From contig NZ_SLUP01000001.1 in NCBI RefSeq assembly GCF_004341235.1, positions 62,001 to 126,000 of the forward strand: DNA of 64,000 nt, read 5' to 3'. A program made the position numbers and the translations under genes. Below, one piece after another: positions 1-7,226 of this stretch. The number at the start of each line of letters is the position of its first letter. Within the stretch, counting starts at the first letter, position 1. The stretch comes from Mariniflexile fucanivorans. Lineage in GTDB: Bacteria; Bacteroidota; Bacteroidia; Flavobacteriales; Flavobacteriaceae. The notes below the pieces were generated by a model that was given only the letters and a program-made list of their open reading frames with translations, had not been told where the DNA came from and did not search any database.

Positions 1-1047
1 CCCCATATCTTTTAAAATATTCAGCTTTCTTTCAATAGCATATTTATTTGCAACCGCACCTAAAGCACCATTATCCTGGTGTAAACAAACACCTAAAATT
101 TTTGTTGGCTCACCATTAAGCGAGAAGCCTTTTTCGGCATCAAAATTAACATAGCGAATACCAAATAATGTGCTGTAATTGTCTACCAATTCGGAGTCTT
201 CATAAATTCTAGTTACAACGCGGTACATGTAAGGGGTGTTTAAACTCCATAATTTGGGATTTAAAACTTCTATAGTTGATGCTTTAGCCAATATTTCTTT
301 AGGGAAAAGTTTTTCTAGGGTTGTTACTTTACCTACTTCTCTGTCATCGGCATCATAAACCTTCGTTTCTAATTTAAACTTTTTGATAAGTCTTGAATTA
401 TTTTGAATAGTTACTTCGTAATTTACCGATGCTTTTTCTTTAGTAACGTTTGGCGTTGTAACGCAAGTACCCCAATGGGCAACGTGCAGTTTTTCGGAAG
501 CGACCAAGCGCACATTTCTATAAATACCCGAACCTGTGTACCATCTGGAATTTGGCTGCTCGGAATTATCAACCTTTACCGCAATCACATTTTCTTGTTC
601 GCCGTAGTTTAGGTGGTCGGTCAAATCGTAAGCAAAAGATATGAAACCATTAGGGCGTTTTCCTAAATAATGTCCGTTAATCCAAACTTCACTATTTCTA
701 TAAACACCTCCAAATTCAATAGAAACTGATTTATCTACCCAATCTTCAGAAATTGTAAACGTTTTACGATACCAACCAATTCCGGCTGGTAATGCACCAC
801 CTTGAACTGTAGTTAGATTCGTTTCGCTAAATGTGCCTTCAATACTCCAATCGTGAGGCAAATTGATTTTTTGCCAATCAGAATCTTGGAACTCTAATTT
901 ACTAGCACCTGGATTTTCTCCCAATTTAAAACTCCAATCGAAATTAAAATCTTCAACAATTCTAATATCTTTTTCCTCAAAACTACAAGCAACAAATAGA
1001 CAAAATACTACACTTAATAAGGCAAAACGTTTCAACAACTCTTTCAT
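1..1047 (-). CDS. Glycoside hydrolase family 2 lipoprotein (beta-galactosidase-like), N-terminal part
   Basis: The minus strand is open from an ATG at 1045-1047 to the window edge (349 codons), so the C-terminal part lies outside. The protein starts with a lipoprotein signal (hydrophobic stretch, then FVAC with Cys21), predicting export and lipid anchoring. The jellyroll sugar-binding domain follows with typical GH2 text (NLPHDWSIEG, GGVYRNSEVWINGHYLG, WYTGSGIYRNV), then the Ig-like domain, then the start of the TIM barrel (GVCLHQDNGALGA). The catalytic glutamates are beyond the edge. Family knowledge: GH2 enzymes remove beta-linked galactose, mannose or glucuronate from glycans; the substrate cannot be read here. 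The layout is closest to Bacteroidota beta-galactosidases. The tRNA-Leu on the same strand lies upstream. Confidence 0.9.
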   Translation of the reverse strand, partial: MKELLKRFALLSVVFCLFVACSFEEKDIRIVEDFNFDWSFKLGENPGASKLEFQDSDWQKINLPHDWSIEGTFSETNLTTVQGGALPAGIGWYRKTFTISEDWVDKSVSIEFGGVYRNSEVWINGHYLGKRPNGFISFAYDLTDHLNYGEQENVIAVKVDNSEQPNSRWYTGSGIYRNVRLVASEKLHVAHWGTCVTTPNVTKEKASVNYEVTIQNNSRLIKKFKLETKVYDADDREVGKVTTLEKLFPKEILAKASTIEVLNPKLWSLNTPYMYRVVTRIYEDSELVDNYSTLFGIRYVNFDAEKGFSLNGEPTKILGVCLHQDNGALGAVANKYAIERKLNILKDMG

Positions 1048-1446
1048 TTTTTTTATTATTGAAATTCAAATGATTCTATTATAAATACTTTTCATAGCAA
1101 TCAATTGAACTTGAATTTTATCATAAAATTATTCATAAACCAAAAGCGCAACGCATAAACAGTTACAACTCTTTTTGATTTACTGTAAAAGTAATATTGT
1201 TTTTGATATTTTCAGTAAGCTCGATATGAATATTACTTATTAAAACCATTTTTAATACAGATGGTTAAAACCACACAAATTCAACAAGCAAAACAAAGAG
1301 GTGCATAGTTGATGTATTTGAATAAGGTCTATAACTCCCGTTTTTTGAAGAAAATAACCTAGTTGTAAATTAATGAAGAAAATTAAATGACAATATAATA
1401 TGAAATCACTACATACTTTATTACTTAAAAGATGCCTATTAAAAAC
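1048..1446. other. Intergenic stretch without a recognised gene
   Basis: About 400 bases between the GH2 start and the tRNA-Leu terminator. The sequence is AT-rich and open frames crossing it are short, lack recognisable domains, and one runs through the tRNA. It presumably holds the GH2 promoter, but I could not find a convincing TTTG/TAnnTTTG pair. Confidence 0.5.
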
Positions 1447-1450
1447 AAAA

Positions 1451-1476
1451 AAAGCCGAATCTTTCGATTCAGCTTT
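1451..1476 (-). terminator. Rho-independent terminator of tRNA-Leu
   Basis: Read on the minus strand, an 11-bp stem (AAAGCTGAATC pairing with GATTCGGCTTT, one G-U pair) closes on a GAAA tetraloop and is followed by a run of T. It starts about a dozen bases after the tRNA 3' end. Confidence 0.85.
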
Positions 1477-1487
1477 TACTTTATTAG

Positions 1488-1569
1488 TGCGGGCGGGGAG
1501 ACTCGAACTCCCACACCTCGCGGCACCAGATCCTAAGTCTGGCGTGTCTACCAATTCCACCACGCCCGC
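1488..1569 (-). tRNA. tRNA-Leu (anticodon UAG)
   Basis: The minus strand folds as a class II tRNA. The acceptor stem is GCGGGCG/CGCCCGC with discriminator A. The anticodon stem CCAGA/TCTGG encloses the loop CTTAGGA, giving anticodon TAG, which reads CUN leucine codons. A long variable arm follows, as expected for leucine, then a T arm with GTTCGAGTC. The 3' CCA is not encoded and must be added afterwards. A promoter and a terminator flank it closely, so it is a single-gene transcription unit. Confidence 0.95.
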
Positions 1570-1579
1570 TAAAGGTCTG

Positions 1580-1609
1580 CAAATATAAACAAGATTTTTA
1601 AATTGCAAA
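1580..1609 (-). promoter_or_regulatory. Bacteroidota-type promoter of tRNA-Leu
   Basis: On the minus strand TTTG (1609-1606) is followed after 18 bases by TATATTTG (1587-1580), matching the Bacteroidota primary sigma consensus TTTG / TAnnTTTG. The -7 box ends 10 bases upstream of the tRNA 5' end. The tRNA-Val promoter at 46722-46751 has the same boxes and spacing. Confidence 0.75.
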
Positions 1610-1694
1610 CTTCTTGGGCACAAAAACATTCTTTTTTTATATTTTTAAATAATTATTCCCTTTTCAAATACCAACTTTTGTAAATATTTCTAAT

Positions 1695-2636
1695 ATGAGA
1701 ATAAAAACAATCCTATTTGCGCTAATTTTCATTGTTAGTTATGCTGTTTTTTCACAATCAAAAAAAGAACCAATTACTTTAAATACTAATTCGGGCAACA
1801 TACAAGGAAGCTTATTAATTGCAGATTCTACTCAAGTCACCCCTATTGTTTTAATTATTGCGGGTTCAGGACCTACCGATAGAAATGGCAACAACCCGAT
1901 GATGGCTAATAATTCTTTAAAAATGTTGGCAGAAGGGTTAGCTCAAAACAAGATTTCATCCATACGTTTTGATAAACGAGGCATTGCCGAAAGCAAACAA
2001 GCCGCAGGAAAAGAAGCAGATTTAAGTTTTGAAAACTATATAGAAGATGTCATTGATTGGTGCCATTTAATTAAAAAAGACAATAGATTCAACAGTTTAA
2101 TAATTTTAGGACATAGCGAAGGTTCTTTAATAGGCCTAATTGCTGCCCAAGAAGGAAGCGCAGATAAATTTATTTCTTTAGCTGGCCCAGGATTCCCTCT
2201 GGGTGATATTTTACGCAAACAACTTAAAGAACAACCAGGGCTAGTGTTACCACTTTCGCTTCCAATAATTGAAAAGTTAGAAAAAGGTGAAACGGTAAGT
2301 AACCCTCCACAAATGCTGGATGCTTTATTCCGCCCAAGTGTTCAACCTTACTTAATTTCGTTGTTTAAGTACAACCCGCAAGTAGAAATCTCAAAATTAA
2401 AAATTCCCATTCTAATTATTCAAGGAACTACCGATATTCAAGTGAGTAATGAAGATGCTGAAATGCTTTCCAACTCCAATAAAAATGCTGAAAAAATCAT
2501 CATCAAAAACATGAATCATATTCTTAAGGAAGCCGATGCGGATCGAACAAAAAATATTCAGACGTATAGCAATCCTAAATTACCATTAATAGAGACCCTT
2601 ATTCCTACCATAGTAAATTTTATCAACCAAGAATAA
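1695..2636 (+). CDS. Secreted alpha/beta hydrolase (EstD-like esterase)
   Basis: A 313-residue protein with an N-terminal signal peptide (about 20 residues, ending VFSQ), so exported. The alpha/beta hydrolase fold is shown by the oxyanion-loop text IAGSGPTDRNG (about 55-65), RFDKRGIAES (91-100), and the nucleophile elbow GHSEG with Ser141. Later GTTDIQVS probably holds the catalytic Asp and MNHILKEA near residue 275 the catalytic His. The SGPTDRNG signature resembles EstD-type esterases. Substrate unknown; hydrolysis of a carboxylic ester is the family expectation. It is not obviously co-transcribed with the M20 peptidase 61 bases downstream, which has its own possible -7 box (TACTTTTG, 2669-2676). 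Confidence 0.85.
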   Translation: MRIKTILFALIFIVSYAVFSQSKKEPITLNTNSGNIQGSLLIADSTQVTPIVLIIAGSGPTDRNGNNPMMANNSLKMLAEGLAQNKISSIRFDKRGIAESKQAAGKEADLSFENYIEDVIDWCHLIKKDNRFNSLIILGHSEGSLIGLIAAQEGSADKFISLAGPGFPLGDILRKQLKEQPGLVLPLSLPIIEKLEKGETVSNPPQMLDALFRPSVQPYLISLFKYNPQVEISKLKIPILIIQGTTDIQVSNEDAEMLSNSNKNAEKIIIKNMNHILKEADADRTKNIQTYSNPKLPLIETLIPTIVNFINQE

Positions 2637-2697
2637 GCCTCAAGCCTAAACAAAACTATTCTTTTTTGTACTTTTGAAGTAACTATAAAAATACTTC

Positions 2698-4086
2698 ATG
2701 AATAACATACAATCTTATATTAAAGAACACAAAACTCGATTTATAAACGAACTTATAGAGTTACTAAAAATTCCTTCGGTGAGTGCCGATTCAGCATACA
2801 AAAACGATGTGTTAAAAACCGCCGAAGCCGTTAAAACCAGTTTAGAAAACGCAGGTTGTAATCATGTTGAAATTTGCCCAACACAAGGGCATCCCATTGT
2901 ATATGGCGAAAAAGTTATTGACAAAAACCTACCAACTATTTTGGTTTACGGGCATTACGATGTGCAACCACCTGACCCTATCAACTTATGGGATTCTCCT
3001 CCTTTTGAACCCGTAATTAAAAAAACAGACCTACACCCCGAAGGCGCTATTTTTGCTCGTGGTGCTTGCGATGATAAAGGACAAATGTACATGCATGTAA
3101 AGGCCATGGAGTTTATGACAACTACAAACCAACTACCATGCAACGTAAAATTCATGATAGAAGGTGAAGAAGAAATTGGCAGTGTTAATTTGGCAACCTA
3201 TGTAAAAGCCAATCACGATAAACTAAAAAACGATGTTATTTTAATTTCAGATACCGGCATGATTGCCAACGACGTACCTTCAATCACCACTGGATTACGC
3301 GGATTGAGTTACGTTGAAGTAGAAGTTACAGGGCCCAACCGAGATCTACATTCTGGTTTATACGGTGGTGCTGTAGCAAACCCTATTAATATTTTAGCTA
3401 AAATGATAGCGTCGCTTCATGATGAAAACAATCACATCACCATCCCTGGTTTTTATGATAAGGTTGAAGAACTTTCAAAAGAAGAACGTGCTGAAATGGC
3501 AAAAGCACCTTTCAATTTAGACGCATATAAAAAAGCTTTAAACATTGAAGCTGTTTATGGTGAAACAGGCTACTCCACCAATGAACGCAATTCCATCCGC
3601 CCCACTTTAGATGTTAATGGCATTTGGGGTGGCTACACGGGCGAAGGTGCCAAAACCGTTATAGCCAGTAAAGCTTATGCAAAAATATCGATGCGTTTAG
3701 TGCCAAATCAAGATTGGGAAGAAATCACGCAACTATTCAAAACTCATTTCGAAAATATCGCACCAAAAGGCGTTACCGTAAACGTAAAACCACACCACGG
3801 TGGGCAAGGGTACGTTACCCCAATAGATAGTATTGGTTACCAAGCGGCAAGTAAAGCCTATCAAGACACCTTTGGCAAAACCCCAATACCTCAACGCAGT
3901 GGTGGCAGCATCCCTATTGTATCACTTTTCGAACAAGAGCTAAAAAGCAAAACCATATTAATGGGCTTTGGGTTGGATAGTGATGCCATTCATTCACCAA
4001 ACGAACATTTCGGTATTTTCAACTATTTAAAAGGTATCGAAACCATTCCGTTGTTTTACAAATATTTCACCGAACTTTCTAAATAA
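2698..4086 (+). CDS. M20 family dipeptidase/metallopeptidase
   Basis: A 462-residue cytoplasmic zinc peptidase without signal peptide. The M20 metal-site motifs are in order: YGHYDVQPP (His86, Asp88), RGACDDKGQM (bridging Asp near 125), EGEEEIGS (catalytic Glu and zinc Glu near 160), and a C-terminal SPNEHFG segment with the last zinc ligand. A dimerisation insert with DLHSGLYGG lies near 215-225. Length and motifs match the M20 dipeptidase group (CNDP/PepV-like), which cleaves dipeptides. The exact substrate cannot be read. A -7-like box, TACTTTTG, lies at 2669-2676, but no good -33 partner is seen. Confidence 0.9.
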   Translation: MNNIQSYIKEHKTRFINELIELLKIPSVSADSAYKNDVLKTAEAVKTSLENAGCNHVEICPTQGHPIVYGEKVIDKNLPTILVYGHYDVQPPDPINLWDSPPFEPVIKKTDLHPEGAIFARGACDDKGQMYMHVKAMEFMTTTNQLPCNVKFMIEGEEEIGSVNLATYVKANHDKLKNDVILISDTGMIANDVPSITTGLRGLSYVEVEVTGPNRDLHSGLYGGAVANPINILAKMIASLHDENNHITIPGFYDKVEELSKEERAEMAKAPFNLDAYKKALNIEAVYGETGYSTNERNSIRPTLDVNGIWGGYTGEGAKTVIASKAYAKISMRLVPNQDWEEITQLFKTHFENIAPKGVTVNVKPHHGGQGYVTPIDSIGYQAASKAYQDTFGKTPIPQRSGGSIPIVSLFEQELKSKTILMGFGLDSDAIHSPNEHFGIFNYLKGIETIPLFYKYFTELSK

Positions 4087-4091
4087 TAATG

Positions 4092-4199
4092 GCGTTACCC
4101 CCGAAGAAAAATCGGGGGTCGCGCTTTCCGTTACAAGTCCTCGTACATCCCGATAAAAATCGGGATGCGCTGCGGGCTTTCCACTGCAATCGCTAACGC
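4092..4199. repeat. GC-rich double-hairpin palindromic element
   Basis: A 108-base element markedly richer in G+C than its surroundings. It is bounded by GCGTTA (4092-4097) and the inverted TAACGC (4194-4199). Inside are two perfect hairpins: ACCCCCGA/TCGGGGGT (4097-4104 with 4112-4119) and CATCCCGAT/ATCGGGATG (4146-4154 with 4159-4167). Both have A-rich loops. The layout is that of a REP/MITE-like dispersed repeat, and similar sequences are familiar from Flavobacteriaceae genomes. It sits between two genes on the same strand. Confidence 0.7.
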
Positions 4200-4220
4200 A
4201 AACAAGCTTAGCATTCCATT

Positions 4221-5081
4221 ATGAAAAACCAACACAGCAACCACTTATTACTACTTACATTAGCCACTTTACTAATTAGCACTTCTGGTTCATTAGGCCG
4301 ATTTATAGATTTACCAACCCCTCTAATTATTTGGTGGCGCAGTTTTTTAGGAGCTTTGTTTTTATTCATTTATTGTAGATATAAAAAAATCGATCTTAAA
4401 ATTCATTCTAGAAAAGATTTTTACACCATTTTGCTAAGTAGTTTATTTTTAGGTGGGCATTGGGTTATGTATTTTTATGCCTTAAAACTATCAAATGTAG
4501 CTTTGGGTATGTTGTCCATGTTTACGTTTCCAATTATGGTAACCTTTTTAGAGCCGCTTTTCACAAAAACAAAATTAAGTTTTATTCATATTGTTTTATG
4601 TCTGCTTGTGTTGTTAGGTATTTATATACTTTCACCCGATTTCGATTTCGAAAACTCGTACACAAAGGGCATTCTTTTTGGATTGTGCTCAGCATTTTTA
4701 TATGCCATTAGAATTTTAATGCTAAAAAAACCTGTGGCTATTTATAATGGCACTTCCCTTATGATGTATCAAGCTGCTTTTTTAACCATTATTTTACTCC
4801 CTGCCATATTTTTAAATGACACGACTAACGTACCCTCACAATTCCCATATATTCTTCTACTTGGATTGGTAACAACAGCTATTGGGCACTCCTTATTTAT
4901 TGGCAGTTTAAAACATTTTTCGGTTAGCAGTGCCAGTATAATTGGTAGTACCCAACCCATTTTCGGAATCATCATCGCTTTTATTTTCTTAAATGAAATG
5001 CCAACCTTAAACACTTTTTTAGGCGGTTCGTTAATTCTTGCTACGGTTGTTATTGAGAGTGTGCGGTCTAGAGATAAATAA
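4221..5081 (+). CDS. EamA/DMT family transporter
   Basis: A 286-residue polytopic membrane protein with about ten hydrophobic segments in two repeats, the hallmark of the EamA (drug/metabolite transporter) family. Typical motifs are the WWRSFLGALFL segment near 38, HWVMYFYALKLSNVALG near 78-95 and, in the second half, SSASIIGSTQPIFGIIIAFIFLNEMP near 235-260. The family exports or imports small metabolites; substrate unknown. It stands alone, with a repeat element upstream and the BlaI operator region downstream. Confidence 0.9.
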   Translation: MKNQHSNHLLLLTLATLLISTSGSLGRFIDLPTPLIIWWRSFLGALFLFIYCRYKKIDLKIHSRKDFYTILLSSLFLGGHWVMYFYALKLSNVALGMLSMFTFPIMVTFLEPLFTKTKLSFIHIVLCLLVLLGIYILSPDFDFENSYTKGILFGLCSAFLYAIRILMLKKPVAIYNGTSLMMYQAAFLTIILLPAIFLNDTTNVPSQFPYILLLGLVTTAIGHSLFIGSLKHFSVSSASIIGSTQPIFGIIIAFIFLNEMPTLNTFLGGSLILATVVIESVRSRDK

Positions 5082-5110
5082 ATAATACATCTTAATTACA
5101 GAATTTACAC

Positions 5111-5172
5111 TCTACACTTGTAGAATCAAAATATTTACTCTATGTTTGTAGAACACATTCTAATTTTGTAGA
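5111..5172 (+). promoter_or_regulatory. Promoter with three BlaI-type operators
   Basis: Three 14-base copies of TCTAnnnnTGTAGA lie at 5111-5124 (TCTACACTTGTAGA, containing the classic BlaI/MecI core TACAnnTGTA), 5139-5152 and 5159-5172. A candidate promoter uses TTG at 5118-5120 inside copy 1 as -33 and TATGTTTG at 5141-5148 inside copy 2 as -7, with 20 bases between. Copy 3 ends two bases before the ATG. A repressor bound here would cover both promoter boxes and the start site, so autorepression by the BlaI-like protein is inferred. Confidence 0.7.
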
Positions 5173-5174
5173 AA

Positions 5175-5540
5175 ATGCAATTATCAAAATCCGAAGAAGA
5201 ATTAATGAATTACCTATGGAAGCTTGAAAAAGCCTTCATGAAAGATTTACTTGAAATTTATCCAGAACCAAAACCAGCAACAACTACGGTCGCTACACTT
5301 TTAAAACGTATGACAGACAAAGGTTTTATAGCCTATAATTTATTTGGGAATTCAAGAGAATACTATCCTTTAGTTAAGAAGAAAGATTATTTCTCAAAAC
5401 ATGTAAACGGACTGATAAAAAACTTTTTTAACGATAGTGCATCACAATTTGCATCGTTTTTTACCAAAGAAACCAATTTAACAAAAGAAGAATTGGAAGA
5501 TTTAAAAAAACTTATAGATAAAGAACTTAAAAACAAATAA
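5175..5540 (+). CDS. BlaI/MecI/CopY family transcriptional repressor
   Basis: A 121-residue winged-helix repressor. It has the family's N-terminal text (SKSEEELMNYLWKLEKAFMKDLLEIYP), the recognition-helix and wing region TTVATLLKRMTDKGFIAY, then a dimerisation helix region that is cut by the partner protease in the BlaR1/MecR1 paradigm. The gene is followed after two bases by an M56 metallopeptidase, the usual sensor partner. No beta-lactamase gene is nearby, so the regulated function is unknown. Three palindromes immediately upstream are its likely operators. Confidence 0.93.
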   Translation: MQLSKSEEELMNYLWKLEKAFMKDLLEIYPEPKPATTTVATLLKRMTDKGFIAYNLFGNSREYYPLVKKKDYFSKHVNGLIKNFFNDSASQFASFFTKETNLTKEELEDLKKLIDKELKNK

Positions 5541-5542
5541 TT

Positions 5543-7015
5543 ATGTTAATCTATCTTTTAAAATCCGGGTTTTGCTTAGCTGTATTTTATGGTTTTTATA
5601 AATTTTTATTGGAAAAAGAAAGTATTCATACTTTTAAACGTTATTATTTATTAACGTCCTTAATAGTATCGTTTTGTATTCCATTAATAACATTTACGCA
5701 ATATATTGAAATCTCCGCTCAAATAGTTCCAGAGTTTACTCCTCAATTTTCAAATGAAACCAACGAAATAATTGCAACAACAAAAAACAACTATCTATCT
5801 ATTTTTTTATGGAGCATTTATGCTTTGGGTGTTTTTATTTTTAGTATAAAATTCATTAAGAATATTTTTGAAATCAACAATAAAATTAAACGAAACCCGA
5901 AACAAAAATTCAAAAAAATCATTCATGTTTTACTAAAAGACACCGTTATACCACATACATTTTTCAATTATATTTTTCTGAATAAAGCCAAATTTGAAAC
6001 CAATCAAATTCCAAAAGAAGTTTTATTGCATGAGCAAACCCATGCCAAACAAAAACATAGTTTAGATGTGTTGTTTATAGAAATACTTCAAATCATTTTT
6101 TGGTTTAACCCCATGATCTATTTTATAAAACATAGCATCAAATTAAACCATGAGTTTTTAGCAGATCGTGCTGTTATTAAGCATGGTGTTACACCTTCAA
6201 CATATCAACAAATTTTATTGGCATTCTCATCAAATGCATCAGAACCTCAATTGGCAAATGCCATTAATTATTCATCAATCAAAAAACGATTTACAATTAT
6301 GAAAACACAAACATCAAAAACAACCCTTTGGGTAAGAAGTTTAATTCTTATGCCCCTATTAGCTATTTTAATTTATGGTTTTAGTGATAAGAAAGTTATT
6401 ACTCAAGTAAAAACTACTTCAGAAGAAAGAAAGCCCACAAAAATAAATTTTAGTTCTAATAATGTATTACAAAAAGACTCATTAATCAGGGACATTTATA
6501 TTTTAATTAATAAAGAAAATGAGATAATATTGAATAATAAACCAACATTTATAAACCGTTTATTGGAAGATATAAATATGTTGAACCCTAATTTAACAGA
6601 CGAACAAAAAAGAAAATTTTTATGGGCTAATATTAAACATCAAACCAACACCCCAAAAGAATTAATTGAGAGCATTCAAAATGTATTGTTGAGAGCTAAT
6701 ATATATAGTAATAGTAACGAAAACATAGAAGTGATAATTAAAAATAATTTGAAGACTGACATTCCGAACCTCCCCTTTATGCCTTTTGATGGCTTAACCA
6801 AGGAAGACGAACCTATTTACAAAGAAAAACTGAACCAATATAAAGAATGGCTGGGTGTAAACAAACCTAACAGCACCTTGGAAGAAACCAAAGGTGGTTT
6901 TATTATAAAAAATGAAAAAGGGGATATAATTACGAGTACAGACCCCAGTATAAAGAGTAAGCCATTTAAATTGGAAAAAGGCTCTCCATGGTCAATAAGC
7001 GTTGACGTTAAGTAA
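5543..7015 (+). CDS. M56 (BlaR1/MecR1-like) membrane metallopeptidase
   Basis: A 490-residue sensor-protease. N-terminal membrane helices lie near 1-25, 30-55 and 85-110, followed by the zinc motif HEQTH (163-167) with FLADRAVIKHG downstream supplying the third ligand. A further helix near 265-280 precedes a periplasmic C-terminal region of about 200 residues. That region lacks the penicillin-binding SxxK domain of true BlaR1, so the signal is probably not a beta-lactam. It forms an operon with the upstream BlaI-like repressor (2-base gap). Odd point: the stop at 7013-7015 is followed in the same frame by another 21 plausible codons to a second stop at 7079-7081. Confidence 0.88.
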   Translation: MLIYLLKSGFCLAVFYGFYKFLLEKESIHTFKRYYLLTSLIVSFCIPLITFTQYIEISAQIVPEFTPQFSNETNEIIATTKNNYLSIFLWSIYALGVFIFSIKFIKNIFEINNKIKRNPKQKFKKIIHVLLKDTVIPHTFFNYIFLNKAKFETNQIPKEVLLHEQTHAKQKHSLDVLFIEILQIIFWFNPMIYFIKHSIKLNHEFLADRAVIKHGVTPSTYQQILLAFSSNASEPQLANAINYSSIKKRFTIMKTQTSKTTLWVRSLILMPLLAILIYGFSDKKVITQVKTTSEERKPTKINFSSNNVLQKDSLIRDIYILINKENEIILNNKPTFINRLLEDINMLNPNLTDEQKRKFLWANIKHQTNTPKELIESIQNVLLRANIYSNSNENIEVIIKNNLKTDIPNLPFMPFDGLTKEDEPIYKEKLNQYKEWLGVNKPNSTLEETKGGFIIKNEKGDIITSTDPSIKSKPFKLEKGSPWSISVDVK

Positions 7016-7081
7016 ATAAATTTTGAGGAATTAAAAAACGACTTACAAATAAAAGCAACACCAATAGAAGTAGAGAGCTAA
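7016..7081 (+). other. In-frame coding-like tail after the M56 stop codon
   Basis: Directly after the TAA at 7013-7015, the same frame continues for 21 sense codons before TAA at 7079-7081. It contains FEELKNDLQIKATPIEVE, which looks like the normal acidic/basic C-terminal end of this protein family rather than random intergenic sequence. This suggests a nonsense mutation that trimmed the protein by about 22 residues, or a readthrough context. Confidence 0.5.
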
Positions 7082-7118
7082 AATACATTAACAATAAAAA
7101 AGTCTTATTTAGAATATC

Positions 7119-7158
7119 AGACCTCACAGGTTTTAAAAAACCTGTGAGGTCTTTTTTT
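7119..7158 (+). terminator. Rho-independent terminator after the BlaI/M56 operon
   Basis: A perfect 12-bp stem, AGACCTCACAGG (7119-7130) with CCTGTGAGGTCT (7141-7152), A/T loop, followed by a run of seven or eight T. The core resembles the hairpin at 58984-59006, so it may be a dispersed repeat serving as terminator. Confidence 0.8.
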
Positions 7159-7226
7159 ATACAATTTTGTAACAAAATAGCAACTTTAACGTTCTAATAG
7201 TCAATCATCAATCAAAACCAATCATT

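Noticed and set aside
1488-1569. Integration site at tRNA-Leu
   Set aside because: No integrase, direct repeat of the tRNA end, or foreign-looking gene cluster lies nearby; the same holds for tRNA-Val.
1252-1629. Minus-strand open frame of 125 codons around tRNA-Leu
   Set aside because: It runs through the tRNA gene and its terminator and has no protein-like features.
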